DNA from: Dehalococcoidia bacterium
GTDB taxonomy: Bacteria; Chloroflexota; Dehalococcoidia; GIF9; AB-539-J10
Assembly (NCBI GenBank): GCA_029857995.1
Contig: JAOUFZ010000010.1
Location: forward strand, 1 to 18,426
Direction: 5' to 3'
Length of the DNA: 18,426 bases
The position numbers and the translations under genes were made by a program. This document shows, one piece after another, positions 7,235-16,200 of the stretch; the first letter of the stretch is position 1, and each line of letters begins with the position of its first letter. The notes under the pieces are model-generated. The model saw only the letters and a list, made by a program, of their open reading frames with translations, ran no database searches and was not told where the DNA came from.

Positions 7235-7322
7235 TGGTGCCGAAGGTCGGATTCGAACCGACACGGGGGTTGCCCCCCAACAGTTTTTGAGACTGTCGCG
7301 TCTACCTTTCCGCCACTTCGGC
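7235..7322 (-). tRNA. tRNA-Leu(CAA)
   Basis: An 88-base class II tRNA with encoded CCA: acceptor stem GCCGAAG/CTTCGGC, discriminator A, anticodon loop CTCAAAA with anticodon CAA, a long variable arm with a G/C-rich stem (GGGGG and CCCCC), and T-loop TTCGAAT. Confidence 0.97.
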
Positions 7323-7418
7323 GCACTCACCCTCGAAGCTTTAATCCTCTTCTCAATGGTCTCCCCTTCGCAAAGGACAACCTACTGCCAATATAATTCC
7401 ACTCTATAACTTCATGCG

Positions 7419-7494
<76 letters not shown>

Positions 7495-7503
7495 ATCAGG
7501 GAT

Positions 7504-7533
7504 ATTGTAGGTTTTCCCCCGTTCCAGTGTCAA
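7504..7533 (-). promoter_or_regulatory. Strong promoter of the tRNA-Phe/Leu/Gln cluster
   Basis: On the minus strand TTGACA (7533-7528) is followed by an 18-base spacer and TACAAT (7509-7504). Transcription would start near 7497, just before the tRNA-Phe 5' end at 7494. It lies in the 97-base gap after pyrE. Confidence 0.75.
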
Positions 7534-7591
7534 GCAAGTGTATTCGTAATTGTTTGACCGCTGCCTTGAGCAAGGGGTGGCAGACCAGTTG

Positions 7592-8158
7592 CTAGCTTGG
7601 GGCACCAGGCTTGACCAGGGGGATGCGGGCAGCGCACAGAGGGCATTCTTGAGGCGAGTAAACTGTGGTGGGAGCACGAAGGCAACTGAAGAAAGGCGGG
7701 TTAAAGTCTAAGTTCTGCTCACTACGGTCGACAAGCACTCCAATACCGATGACAATCCCTCCCAGTTTATCTATAGCATTTATCGTCTCTCTAAGCGAGC
7801 TTCCTGTAGTCAGGATGTCATCAACAACAAGGATATGTTCGCGAGGCGCAATTTCGAAATCGCGTCGGAACACCCTTACCCCTCCCTCTTTTTCAGCAAA
7901 AATGCTCCTCACTCCCAGTTGGCGGGCGGTTTCGAAGGCCAGAACAATGCCACCAGTGGTCGGTCCAGCCACTGCGTCTATCTTCTGTCCTCTAAAGTGC
8001 TGGGCGATAAGGCGACACAATTTCTCAGTAAGGTGCGGATATTGTAGGATGCGAAATTTTTCCCAATAAACAGGCGAGTGCAATCCTGAGGCGAGGAGGA
8101 AATGGCCTTCTTTTATTGCTTCAGCCGTCTTGAAAATCTCCAGCACCTCGTCACTCAA
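7592..8158 (-). CDS. pyrE: Orotate phosphoribosyltransferase
   Basis: A 188-residue enzyme of pyrimidine synthesis that joins orotate and PRPP to form orotidine monophosphate. The PRPP-binding motif is VVDDILTTGS (residues 111-120), and the substrate loop region AGPTTGGIVLA and EKEGGVRVFRR are also present. The C-terminal tail has C172-P-L-C175 and IPLVKPG, as in the PyrE subfamily known from thermophiles and other deep-branching bacteria. I place the start at TTG 8158-8156, one base after the lepB stop codon, with GGGGTG as ribosome site. An in-frame ATG at 8203 would add 15 residues unlike PyrE and overlap lepB by 44 bases. It probably forms an operon with lepB. Confidence 0.93.
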   Translation of the reverse strand: MSDEVLEIFKTAEAIKEGHFLLASGLHSPVYWEKFRILQYPHLTEKLCRLIAQHFRGQKIDAVAGPTTGGIVLAFETARQLGVRSIFAEKEGGVRVFRRDFEIAPREHILVVDDILTTGSSLRETINAIDKLGGIVIGIGVLVDRSEQNLDFNPPFFSCLRAPTTVYSPQECPLCAARIPLVKPGAPS

Positions 8159-8159
8159 G

Positions 8160-8729
8160 TTACACCCCAGGCGCACGGCAAAGCACCATTTCCTGCCCCT
8201 CAAGTACAGGCACCTCGGAATAACTGTAATGCTTAACTACTCCCAGACTGCTGGGTGGCCAGTAGGTAAACCAAGCCTTGCCAATGATATTATCCCGGGG
8301 CACCATCCAGCCACTATGTGAATCGTTACTGTTGTTGCGATTATCACCGAGGACGAAGTATTCGGTCTCGGGAACTTCTGTGGCCGGCATCGTATAATTC
8401 GGCGGCGCCATGATATATTCCTCCTCGAGGGGGATGCCGTTGATAAAGACGTATCCGTCTTCAATCTCCACGGTATCGCCGGGCAAGCCAATAACGCGTT
8501 TGATGAAAGGGTGCTGAGATTCAAATGGCGGGTTAAAGACTACTACATCTCCTCGCTGGGGGCCAGAGGAGTGGTAACTCACCTTGTTAACCATAATGCA
8601 CTCACCTTCTTGGAAAGTGGGCTCCATACTGGACATTACCACAGTATAGCTCTGTACAGTGACCCGAAGAGCAAGAAACACTGCTACAGCGATGACAACA
8701 GTTATGACGACTTCACGAAGAATTTTCAT
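8160..8729 (-). CDS. lepB: Signal peptidase I
   Basis: A 189-residue membrane peptidase that removes signal peptides from exported proteins. One N-terminal membrane segment (about residues 5-24) precedes the catalytic domain. Catalytic S34 lies in VMSSMEPTF and the lysine general base K77 in FIKRVIGLPGD. The box GDNRNNSNDS-SGW is also present. The length is that of the short, single-anchor type common in Gram-positive-like lineages. I chose ATG 8729-8727; a TTG two codons upstream is possible. No clear ribosome site is seen, and a TAGAAT box close to the start suggests a very short leader. It is followed by pyrE after one base. Confidence 0.95.
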   Translation of the reverse strand: MKILREVVITVVIAVAVFLALRVTVQSYTVVMSSMEPTFQEGECIMVNKVSYHSSGPQRGDVVVFNPPFESQHPFIKRVIGLPGDTVEIEDGYVFINGIPLEEEYIMAPPNYTMPATEVPETEYFVLGDNRNNSNDSHSGWMVPRDNIIGKAWFTYWPPSSLGVVKHYSYSEVPVLEGQEMVLCRAPGV

Positions 8730-8786
8730 TGGCAAATGTTCATTCTATCATAAACCATAAAGTTAGTTCATTCGTTGTAGCTCTAC

Positions 8787-8815
8787 TTGTTTACACTGTT
8801 CCTTAATGCTAACAT
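8787..8815 (+). promoter_or_regulatory. Candidate promoter of the broken tRNA-Lys
   Basis: TTGTTT (8787-8792), a 17-base spacer and TAACAT (8810-8815) lie at the right distance before the tRNA 5' end at 8829. The matches are only three and four of six. It lies back to back with the start of lepB. Confidence 0.35.
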
Positions 8816-8828
8816 TATTAGTCACCTC

Positions 8829-8866
8829 GGGCCGCTAGCTCAATTGGTAGAGCAGCTGACTTTTGA
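8829..8866 (+). pseudogene. 5' half of a tRNA-Lys(UUU) gene
   Basis: Positions 1-38 of a tRNA are readable: acceptor 5' strand GGGCCGC, T8 and A9, D-arm GCTC/GAGC around AATTGGTA, A26, anticodon 5' strand GCTGA, and loop CTTTTGA with anticodon TTT. The following bases (TTGTA) cannot pair with GCTGA. No T-arm (GGTTCGA type) or matching acceptor 3' strand is found in the next 500 bases. R37 is G rather than the usual A, so similarity may end just after the anticodon. The gene is therefore broken in the anticodon loop, a common crossover point for elements that integrate into tRNA genes. Confidence 0.75.
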
Positions 8867-8873
8867 TTGTATG

Positions 8874-8897
8874 CCACTTGTCCCAACAGGTGGTTTT
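8874..8897 (+). terminator. Hairpin with T-run after the tRNA-Lys fragment
   Basis: CCACTTGT (8874-8881) pairs with ACAGGTGG (8886-8893), with one G:U pair, around the loop CCCA, and is followed by TTTT. It would end any transcript from the tRNA-Lys promoter. It begins only eight bases after the tRNA similarity stops, so it could instead be a recombinase half-site dyad; the sequence alone does not decide. Confidence 0.45.
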
Positions 8898-9391
8898 ACA
8901 TATAAATTAGAACTGTTGTACTAATCAGTAAAAACCTTTCTTATTCGTAAAATGCCGTCCTGTCCCAAACCGTTATAGACAGTTTAACGCCAAAATAATG
9001 CCAATTTTCCAGTTACGATTTAAAGGGTATGGTTAGGAGAGTCCGGTGGGGTGTCTTGTTGGTCTCTCCATTCAAAATTGCGTCGGCACATCTCTCTTGT
9101 CCTTGAAATTTGAATCTAATTCAATTGACGGATGAAAAAGAGTGGCGGGAAAAACCTAATTCTCGTATGAGGATGATGCACATCCGCAGGTTTAACATCC
9201 GTTTTTGGGTCTCCCAAAGTGTAATCGATGGTCTAGCTGTGGGATATTACCTCGCCCAATCAGTAGCAAAACGGCTGATCATCGTGTCGCAAAACGATGG
9301 CTTGTGTGGTTAGGTAACAAAATACGCTTTTGTGTGATCCCAACCTCACCCAGATTACCGCTTTGGCTCAACCATTTGAGATCCATCTGTA
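8898..9391. other. Gene-free stretch between tRNA-Lys fragment and the GLUG gene
   Basis: I recognise no gene here. Short open frames on the plus strand (around 9110-9313 and 9205-9474) have no ribosome site and resemble nothing known to me. Small inverted repeats are present: TTGAAT/ATTCAA near 9112-9126, ACGGATG (9128-9134) with CATCCGT (9196-9202) followed by T residues, and GGATG/CATCC between them. TGTCCCAA occurs twice (8880-8887 and near 8961). The stretch could be island-end DNA. Confidence 0.4.
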
Positions 9392-12025
9392 CTAAGAAAC
9401 GGGCTGCCAGCTCAGGAAAGGATAGGTGTGTCCGTCAACGATATTCCAGATGTAGGCGGTATTGCGGATGCTAGGATTGGCGACTGCGATTATGTTCCAG
9501 CCTGCACTTGAGAAGGTGGCAATGCTCTTAATCTCTGCTGTGGTCTTGCCTGTCCCGCCATCTGAAGTAGCTTGTCCGCTGATTTCGGTGTCCCAGAAGG
9601 AGTTGCTCACGATACCTTCTACACTCAGCCCCACCAGGCCACCGACATATTTGTGTCCATTCACACTGCCGGTGGAATAACACTTACTTACACTGCTCCA
9701 CCCGAGCTCTCCGACCAGACCGCCAACAAGCCACTCACCACTCACGCTGCAGGTGGAATAGGACTTGCTAATAGCGCCGTGCAGCTTCCATCCCGCCAGA
9801 CCCCCAACATTGAACCTGCCAGTTAGTCTGCCGCTGGAATAAGAGTTGCTGATGGTGCCGGCACTAACTCCCACCAGACCCCCAACCTGACGGCCAGCAG
9901 TTACGTTTACGTTCTCAACACCCACTTCACTGATTTTTCCCCCAGAACCAAGGTATCCAAACAATCCGACACTCGAAACAAAGCCAGAGTTGAAGCTCAA
10001 ATTGCAGATTCTGTGGCCGTTGCCGTCAAACTCTCCGGCCAGATAAGGGATGTAGAAATTGGGGTCACCGCTCAAATCTAGGTCGTTTTTCAGTCTAAAT
10101 TTCGACGAACCATCCTGACCAAAGGCGAGTAGCTGCTTGAAATCACCGACATCATTTATTAGATAATAACCATCTTCTTGACAAAGCCTTCCATTGAGAT
10201 CCAAATACTTATCGCTGGCAAGCCAGTGCTCGAAGTCCTCATCGAACAAAGCTCCAATAGTGATTATGTTCTGCCCATTGATGGAAACCTCGTCATAACT
10301 GTAGTGGGAGTTGGCCACATTGCCATCATTGAGTCCCACTAGCCCACCAACACTTAAGTCACCAGTGACGCTGCCGCTAAAATAGGAGTTGCTCACAGTG
10401 CCCCAGCTGTCTCCCACCAAGCCACCAACACTCTCCCAACGGCCAGTCACGACGCCGCTACAATAGGAGTTACAGACAGCGCTGTTCCAACCATTGCTTC
10501 CAACCAGACCCCCAACAGCCGAGTAGCCAGTTATATCCACATTCTCGGCACCGACTTCACTGACTTTTCCGCCGGATGCAAGGTATCCGAATAATCCGAC
10601 TTGCGCAACAGAATCAGAGTTTACCCTCAAATTCCGGATTCTGTGGCCGTTTCCATCAAATTCTCCGGCCAGATAGGGGATGTAAAAGTCAGGTTCAGTT
10701 CCCAGATCTAGATCATTTCTCAGTCTGAATTTCAATGAACCATCCTGACCGAAGGCCAGCAATTCTTTGAGATCATTGACATCATTTATTACGTAATAAC
10801 CAGCTTCTCGAGCAAGCCTTTCATTGACGTCTAGGAACTTGTCGTTGGCGAGCCATTGCTCGAAGTCGTCATCGAACAAAGCTCCAATAGTAATCATGCT
10901 ATCTCCGTTGATGAGAACCTCGTCACGATTGTAATACGAATTACTCACAGCGCCCGAAGTCTCTGCCACGAGACCGCCAATCGGCATACCACCAGTCAAG
11001 CTGCCAGTGAAGTAGGAGTTGCTCACAATGCCACGATTCATTCCCACCAGGCCGCCAACATGGTCATCGCCAGCCACTCTTCCACTGGAATAGGAGCTGT
11101 GCACAACTCCATGATTCTCACCTACTAGACTGCCAACATAGTGACCACCCATCATTTCGGCGTTCAGCAGCACTCCCAGATTCCGGATCAGTCCTCCCCG
11201 GTCGACAATACCAAAGAGTCCCACATATTCTTCGGTAGGGCGGCTGATAAACAGGTCACGTATCTCGTATCTCCTCCCTTCAAAAGCTCCCGCAAATCCT
11301 CCTGCAGTGGCATGAGACTCGAAGGCTTCAATCGGCTCCCAGCCCCTTCCTCCATTGGCTGTCGGGCCCGCCAGCTCCCCATAACCGGCACTAGTGGAAT
11401 CGAGGTTGTTCATCAGAATATAACTACCGCCCAGGTTGTCCCTGATGCCATCCAAGTCATACCAATCCCATATTTCCTTGGCAAAACTTGCAGTAATGGA
11501 GTAATCGCCGTTCATGGTGATGGTGGTTGAAGCAGCATTAACATCGACAATGGCGCCGACATCCCCTGTCCAGTTAAGGAACTGACAACCACTATCCGGA
11601 GTCGCCACCAAGTCAACCACGGTGCCATAGTCATAGGTAGAAGTTGCCTCTCGCGGGGTGGTAACCGACCCTCCTTCAGTGCTGGAAATGGTAAGATTAC
11701 ACTGATTTGCAGCAAACTGAGCCGTTATCGTGTAGTCACCGTTCATGGTGATGGTAGTACTGGCGTCCTCAACATCGGCAATAGTATCCACATCACCGGT
11801 CCACCCGACAAAGCGATAGCCTTCCTCAGCCTCGGCAACCAAGTTGACAACTTTTCCCTCGTCATAGGTATAAGGCCCTGGCTGTCCAGGGCTGGTAACT
11901 GAGCCTCCCTCTGTGCTGGAGATAGTCAAACTGTACTCCGGCACTTCTTCTCCTCCGCAGCCGATAAGTCCAATGCCGAGAACCAACGCAACCGCTAACA
12001 AGATAGAAAGTATTCTATTCTTCAC
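9392..12025 (-). CDS. Large GLUG-repeat surface lipoprotein
   Basis: An 877-residue exported protein. The N-terminus has a lipoprotein signal peptide with lipobox L20-I21-G22-C23, so the mature protein is lipid-anchored at Cys23. Two tandem InlB-like bacterial repeat domains follow (about 31-104 and 109-182; each has TISSTEGGSV, then GWTGDV and TITMNGDYTITA). From about residue 190 the protein consists of GLUG-type repeats (VGGLVG-x-N-x-G-x-V-x-NSY-x-SG-x-x-TG) separated by spacers ending in FDGNGHRI-NL. Residues 361-510 are repeated at 571-720 with an exact 210-residue offset. The GTG start is preceded by AGGAGG, and a TATAAT promoter lies upstream. GLUG proteins are thought to be surface adhesins or matrix proteins; the ligand is unknown. 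Confidence 0.88.
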   Translation of the reverse strand: MKNRILSILLAVALVLGIGLIGCGGEEVPEYSLTISSTEGGSVTSPGQPGPYTYDEGKVVNLVAEAEEGYRFVGWTGDVDTIADVEDASTTITMNGDYTITAQFAANQCNLTISSTEGGSVTTPREATSTYDYGTVVDLVATPDSGCQFLNWTGDVGAIVDVNAASTTITMNGDYSITASFAKEIWDWYDLDGIRDNLGGSYILMNNLDSTSAGYGELAGPTANGGRGWEPIEAFESHATAGGFAGAFEGRRYEIRDLFISRPTEEYVGLFGIVDRGGLIRNLGVLLNAEMMGGHYVGSLVGENHGVVHSSYSSGRVAGDDHVGGLVGMNRGIVSNSYFTGSLTGGMPIGGLVAETSGAVSNSYYNRDEVLINGDSMITIGALFDDDFEQWLANDKFLDVNERLAREAGYYVINDVNDLKELLAFGQDGSLKFRLRNDLDLGTEPDFYIPYLAGEFDGNGHRIRNLRVNSDSVAQVGLFGYLASGGKVSEVGAENVDITGYSAVGGLVGSNGWNSAVCNSYCSGVVTGRWESVGGLVGDSWGTVSNSYFSGSVTGDLSVGGLVGLNDGNVANSHYSYDEVSINGQNIITIGALFDEDFEHWLASDKYLDLNGRLCQEDGYYLINDVGDFKQLLAFGQDGSSKFRLKNDLDLSGDPNFYIPYLAGEFDGNGHRICNLSFNSGFVSSVGLFGYLGSGGKISEVGVENVNVTAGRQVGGLVGVSAGTISNSYSSGRLTGRFNVGGLAGWKLHGAISKSYSTCSVSGEWLVGGLVGELGWSSVSKCYSTGSVNGHKYVGGLVGLSVEGIVSNSFWDTEISGQATSDGGTGKTTAEIKSIATFSSAGWNIIAVANPSIRNTAYIWNIVDGHTYPFLSWQPVS
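9866..10945 (-). repeat. 630-bp tandem duplication inside the GLUG gene
   Basis: The copies lie at about 10496-10945 and 9866-10315. They keep exact register (for example CTGTGGCCGT at 10011 and 10641 on the plus strand, 630 bases apart). Both code for the spacer ITIGALFD-DFE-WLA and AFGQDGS, the FDGNGHRI core and the following GLFGYL segment. The DNA is still clearly alike but has many silent and some coding differences, so the duplication is not recent. Confidence 0.85.
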
Positions 12026-12099
12026 TCTCTCTCCTCCTTTGAATCCCTGGCTCGACTACCCATCAGCCGAAATATACATGGTAGTCTGCTCCTAAACCA

Positions 12100-12128
12100 A
12101 TTATAAGTCCGACCAGAATCAAATACAA
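12100..12128 (-). promoter_or_regulatory. Candidate promoter of the GLUG lipoprotein gene
   Basis: On the minus strand TTGTAT (12128-12123) is followed by a 17-base spacer and a perfect TATAAT (12105-12100). The leader to the GTG start would be about 70 bases. Confidence 0.5.
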
Positions 12129-12430
12129 GACCATATCGTAAAAGATGAGGCTCCATCGGAGAATTGAACATTCCGCTAGAAAGTGTAATCTTAAGGGCAG
12201 CTAGGGTGTCCCGGTTTGGCTAGCAATCTCTACTTATTGCTGGAATAATAGTCCGACCGATGACCTTGGGGGTGGTTAAGGGGTTGGGATATTTGCACAT
12301 ATAGATCCACGAGGCCGAAAGTCTAGGATTCCGGTAAGTTATGCCACCGACAGACCAAACCGTCGGCGGTACGAGGCGTAGCTTATGAGTTCTATTTGCT
12401 GCGTATCCCTTGACTGGTAAAGGGAGCGAT

Positions 12431-12460
12431 TTGCCGCACAATGACCGAAGCGACTATACT
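12431..12460 (+). promoter_or_regulatory. Candidate promoter of the small secreted protein gene
   Basis: TTGCCG (12431-12436), an 18-base spacer and TATACT (12455-12460) lie about 45 bases before the GTG start at 12503. The -10 box matches five of six and the -35 four of six. Confidence 0.5.
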
Positions 12461-12502
12461 TTAAAGGATACTAACTGTGCATATCACACAGGAGAGAAAG
12501 AA

Positions 12503-13147
12503 GTGAGTAGGATAGCTCTATTAGCAGTGTCGGCCTTGCTTGTGGCGACGGTAGCAGTTGCTGGTGCGGGTGGTGGAGAGCCAGCCTCCGATACAGGGGC
12601 TTCGCTACTGGTCAGAGGAGACCCAGAGGACCTTGTGGTACAGTTAGAAGCTCTCCCCTCAGGGTTTCAGATGGTCGGGGAGGACTCCCAGAGCCCTAAT
12701 GAGTATAGCGTGGTCTATTTTCACCCGGAAGCCTTGGTCTCTGGGACCGACTCGGGAACGAATTTGTTGGCTGTAGTAGTTAACCTCGGCATCTATGAAG
12801 ATGCCGCAGCGGCAGGAGAGCAGTTCACGGCCCAGGGAAGCATGGACCGGGATTCCATTATGGAGGATATAAGGGAAGCCTCGGAAGGGGCCACGCCGAT
12901 TGCGGTTCAACCCTACACCGTGCAGGTGGAAGGGAGCGATCAGGTGCTCGCCTTTGGCGTGGAGTACGCCATAGGCTCGACCCACTTGTTTGAATACCGT
13001 TACCGCTTCATCGTGGGCAATGCCCTGGCCAACGTGGTCATCACTGCCCTTGCTTCGGAGGGAGGTGACGAACCCTCGGCACTCCCTGACCGGGCCCGGG
13101 CCCTGGTTGAAGAGCAGGCGGCTCGCCTCAATAGTGCCCGGAGCTAG
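12503..13147 (+). CDS. Secreted protein of unknown function
   Basis: A 214-residue protein I do not recognise. The GTG start is chosen because GGAGAG lies 6 bases before it and the product then begins with a normal signal peptide (SRIALLAVSALLVATVAVAGA), cleavable near residue 20-23; the longer frame from 12410 would bury this peptide internally. No lipobox cysteine is present, and the mature part has no cysteine. The mature part is acidic, with a hydrophobic stretch HLFEYRYRFIVGNALANVVITAL near the C-terminus, a pattern seen in small extracytoplasmic binding or sensor domains. It stands between two surface-protein genes transcribed in the opposite direction, with its own promoter, so it may belong to the same surface function; that is inference. 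Confidence 0.75.
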   Translation: MSRIALLAVSALLVATVAVAGAGGGEPASDTGASLLVRGDPEDLVVQLEALPSGFQMVGEDSQSPNEYSVVYFHPEALVSGTDSGTNLLAVVVNLGIYEDAAAAGEQFTAQGSMDRDSIMEDIREASEGATPIAVQPYTVQVEGSDQVLAFGVEYAIGSTHLFEYRYRFIVGNALANVVITALASEGGDEPSALPDRARALVEEQAARLNSARS

Positions 13148-13209
13148 CCGGGTATTACGCCCCACCGGCCGCGCACACCCAATACCGCCACAGTCATCAT
13201 CAGGATGAA

Positions 13210-16200
13210 CTAGTTGCAGGTAAAGTGCCCGACGCTATCGGGGTGCGTCGGATTGGCATTCCTTCCGCCTTCATTAGCGAAGACTATAGCAACCTCAACG
13301 AAGCCCGAACCGGCTTCGTCTGCCGGATCCAGGGCACCATCGCCCTCCGCCAGTTCCTGGAGGAACTTAATCAGGTGGGGGCTGTGGTCTCGGGTACTGA
13401 CGAATTCGCCATACATTCCAGGGCAGAGGTAGTAGACGTTGTAGGCTCCCACCCAGTCAATTAGGCGGTCGCCGGCAACCGGCCCCTCGTCAGCTACGTT
13501 GGCCTGCATTGCATCCTGGTCCCAGCCGCCATAGATGTAGTCTATGTCCTGGTAGTTGTCGAACTCTGCATACTCGAACCATTCGTCAGGATCGGCCGGC
13601 ATGGTCTCCTGCTTCTTGTTCTTGCCCACCGTCATCTCGGGGCGTGGCTTGACATCCAGGTAGTCATTGCCCCAACCGCCCCAGAGGTGGTCATGGTGAT
13701 AGCCTCCCCATATGGCGTCGTCGCCATCGTCGCCGAACAGGCGGTCGTTGCCGCTGTTCCCGTTCATCAGGTCGTTGCCGGCACCGCCGTGCATCCAGTC
13801 ACCATCGTCGCCGCCGACCATGCGGTCGTTGCCGCCGATGTGTATCTGGTCCTCTTCGATCTCAATCTGGCGGAATAGGGTGTTGTAGATATAGATATCG
13901 TCGTCAATAAAGGGCTCCCTGGGCTCGATATGCTGGGTGGAAGTCACGACCACCCAGTTATCAAACACGCCCTGGTCTCCCGCCATGGCGTCTTCGCCTG
14001 CCTCACCGTACATCTCGTCCCCGATAGCCAGCGGGCCTCCTTCTATCATAGAGTCATCCAACTGGCCATACATGTCATCGTCGCCCGGGCCGCCATACAT
14101 CAAGTCGCTCCCCGCAACCAACCCCGGCTCCCTATCGACGGTATACACTTCACGGTCGATTCGCGAGCCATTGCCGCTTGTTTCATGCCGTGGTGGAGCG
14201 GTGCCATTGCTGCTTATGAACAGCGTATATTCGAGGGTGATCCAGCCCCCTTCGTAGAGTGGTCGGGTGATGATAGCATTGTCGCCCAGCATGACGTCTG
14301 AGCCGTCACCGCCGTACATCGTGTCGCCCAGGGGCACAGTGACATTGCTGCTACCCAGTGTTACGTCCCTCGTCTGCGTACTCGCGTCAATACGGCCGGG
14401 AGTACCCTCCCGCGGATCGTTGTTAATGAGGCCGGTGCCGCCAATCATGTCATCATCCTCAGGGTCGCCGTACATTTCATCGCTGGCAGCATTGCCCTCC
14501 ATATAATCATCGCCGGCCCCGCCGTGCATCTCGTCCTCACCGCCCTGGCCGTACATGACGTCATCGTTGTCATTGCCCCACATAGTATCGTTACCGCTGG
14601 CTCCCGCATCGGGGGTATAGTTCATAGTAGCTACATCGCGCAGGAAGACCTCACGGGTCACGGCATCGTTGAAGGTATTGATGGTCCACTGCCCGGTGGC
14701 ATTGAGGGATCGGGTGATGATGCTATTATCGCCGAGCATTACGTCGGCGCCGTCGCCCTCAGCGGTGCCGTCGCCAGATGCAGCATTCTCGCCATACATG
14801 ATGTCGTCGCCGTCCAAACGGCCATCAATGCCCCACTCGGGATCGCCGTGGAGACGGCCGGTGCCTCCCACCATATCGTCCTGACCGGCATTGCCCTCCA
14901 TGGTATCATCGTCGCCGTTGCCCTCCATATAGTCATGGCCAGCGCCACCGTACATCTCATCGTTGTTGCCCTGGCCGTACATGACGTCATCCTGGTCATC
15001 GCCGTACATGATGTCGTTGCCGCTGACAACTTCAACGTCGGCTGAGTCCACATCGAGCAGGACAATGAGCTCGTGCTGGATGCCATCGTTGTAGGTGTTG
15101 GGTAGCCACTGCCCGGTTTCATCCAGCACCCGGGTGATAATGGCGTTGTCGGCGGCCATGACGTCAAAGCCAGCGTCCCCGTGCATGGTGTCGCCGTCGT
15201 CCAGTCGCCCATCAACGCCCGGTTCGGGATCATCGTTAATGCGGCCGGTGCCGCCCACCATATCATCGTTACCGTCGTCGCCGTGCATGAGGGTCTCAGC
15301 GCCAGCGTTGCCTTCCATATAGTCATCGCCCGGGCCACCGTACATCTCATCGTCGCCGCCCTGGCCGTACATGACGTCGTCGTTGGCTTCGCCATGGAGC
15401 GTGTCATTGCCGCTGGTGCCTCCTGCAAGGGATGAGGAGCCAACCTCACCCGCGTCATACAAGGTGATGTTACGGGTCACTGCGCCATTGAAGGAATTGA
15501 TCAGCCACATACCGGTGGTGGCATTCTTGGCCCGGGTGATATTGCCGTTATCGCCCAGGATGACATCATAATCGTTATCAGTTACGCCGCCAAAGCCATC
15601 GCCGCCGGAGATGGTGTCCCCGCCGTCGGGATAGGTGCTTCCGTCGATTCTGGTCTGAGAGGTACCGCCCATCATATCATCCTGACCAGCATCGCCGTAC
15701 ATGTGTATTTCAGAGCCGGGGTTGCCCTCCATATAATCATCGCCGGCGTTGCCGTGCATGGTGTCAGCCTCAGGGCCGCCGTACATGTCGTCGTTGCCGG
15801 CATCGCCGTACATCTCGTCAGGGCCGCCGATCGGCGCATTCAGGTCGAGCAGGGTTACAGTGCGGATGACAGTGCCATCGGCGCTGTCCGTGCCGCCGGG
15901 CCGGGTGATTTGGGCGTTGTCGCCGCACATCACATCCTGCTGAGCATTGCCCCGCATGATATCGCCAGCATCCGGCGTCGTGGAGTTGGAGCTGCCGCCA
16001 ATCATGTCATCCTGGCCAGCATCCCCGTACATGGTGTCCATGTCCTGGTTCCCTTCCATATAGTCATCGCCGATGCCACCCCGCATGGTGTCACCGCCAG
16101 TATTACCGTACATTTCATCCTCGCCGCTGTCGCCGTACATCTCATCGTTGTCAGCATTGCCGTATATCTCGTCGTTTTCAATTCCGCCGCGCATGATGTC

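Larger units (their letters stand above)
12026..12502. other. Divergent intergenic region with two promoters
   Basis: No gene is recognised in these bases between the GLUG gene and the next plus-strand gene. They hold a promoter for each gene and, at 12344-12369, an 8-base stem with one mismatch (CCACCGAC/GTCGGCGG) around a 10-base loop, without a T-run. A small open frame on the minus strand (12220-12441) lacks a ribosome site and looks spurious. Confidence 0.4.

Noticed and set aside
7013..7330. Minus-strand 105-residue frame ending in CHSESSEESEPFAIARDG
   Set aside because: It runs through tRNA-Gln, part of tRNA-Leu and the dispersed repeat; the HSESSEES string is a well-known false protein from that repeat.
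9110..9474. Two overlapping short plus-strand frames in the gene-free stretch
   Set aside because: No Shine-Dalgarno, no known motif, and the second runs into the opposing GLUG gene. They are likely chance frames.
12344..12369. Stem-loop CCACCGAC/GTCGGCGG taken as a terminator
   Set aside because: It has a mismatch and no T-run on either strand, and no gene ends nearby. It is left as a structure of unknown role.
13930..15458. Several 70-240 residue open frames on both strands in the composite repeat region
   Set aside because: All repeat with the period of the RTX modules and have low-complexity products; they are shadows of the giant gene.
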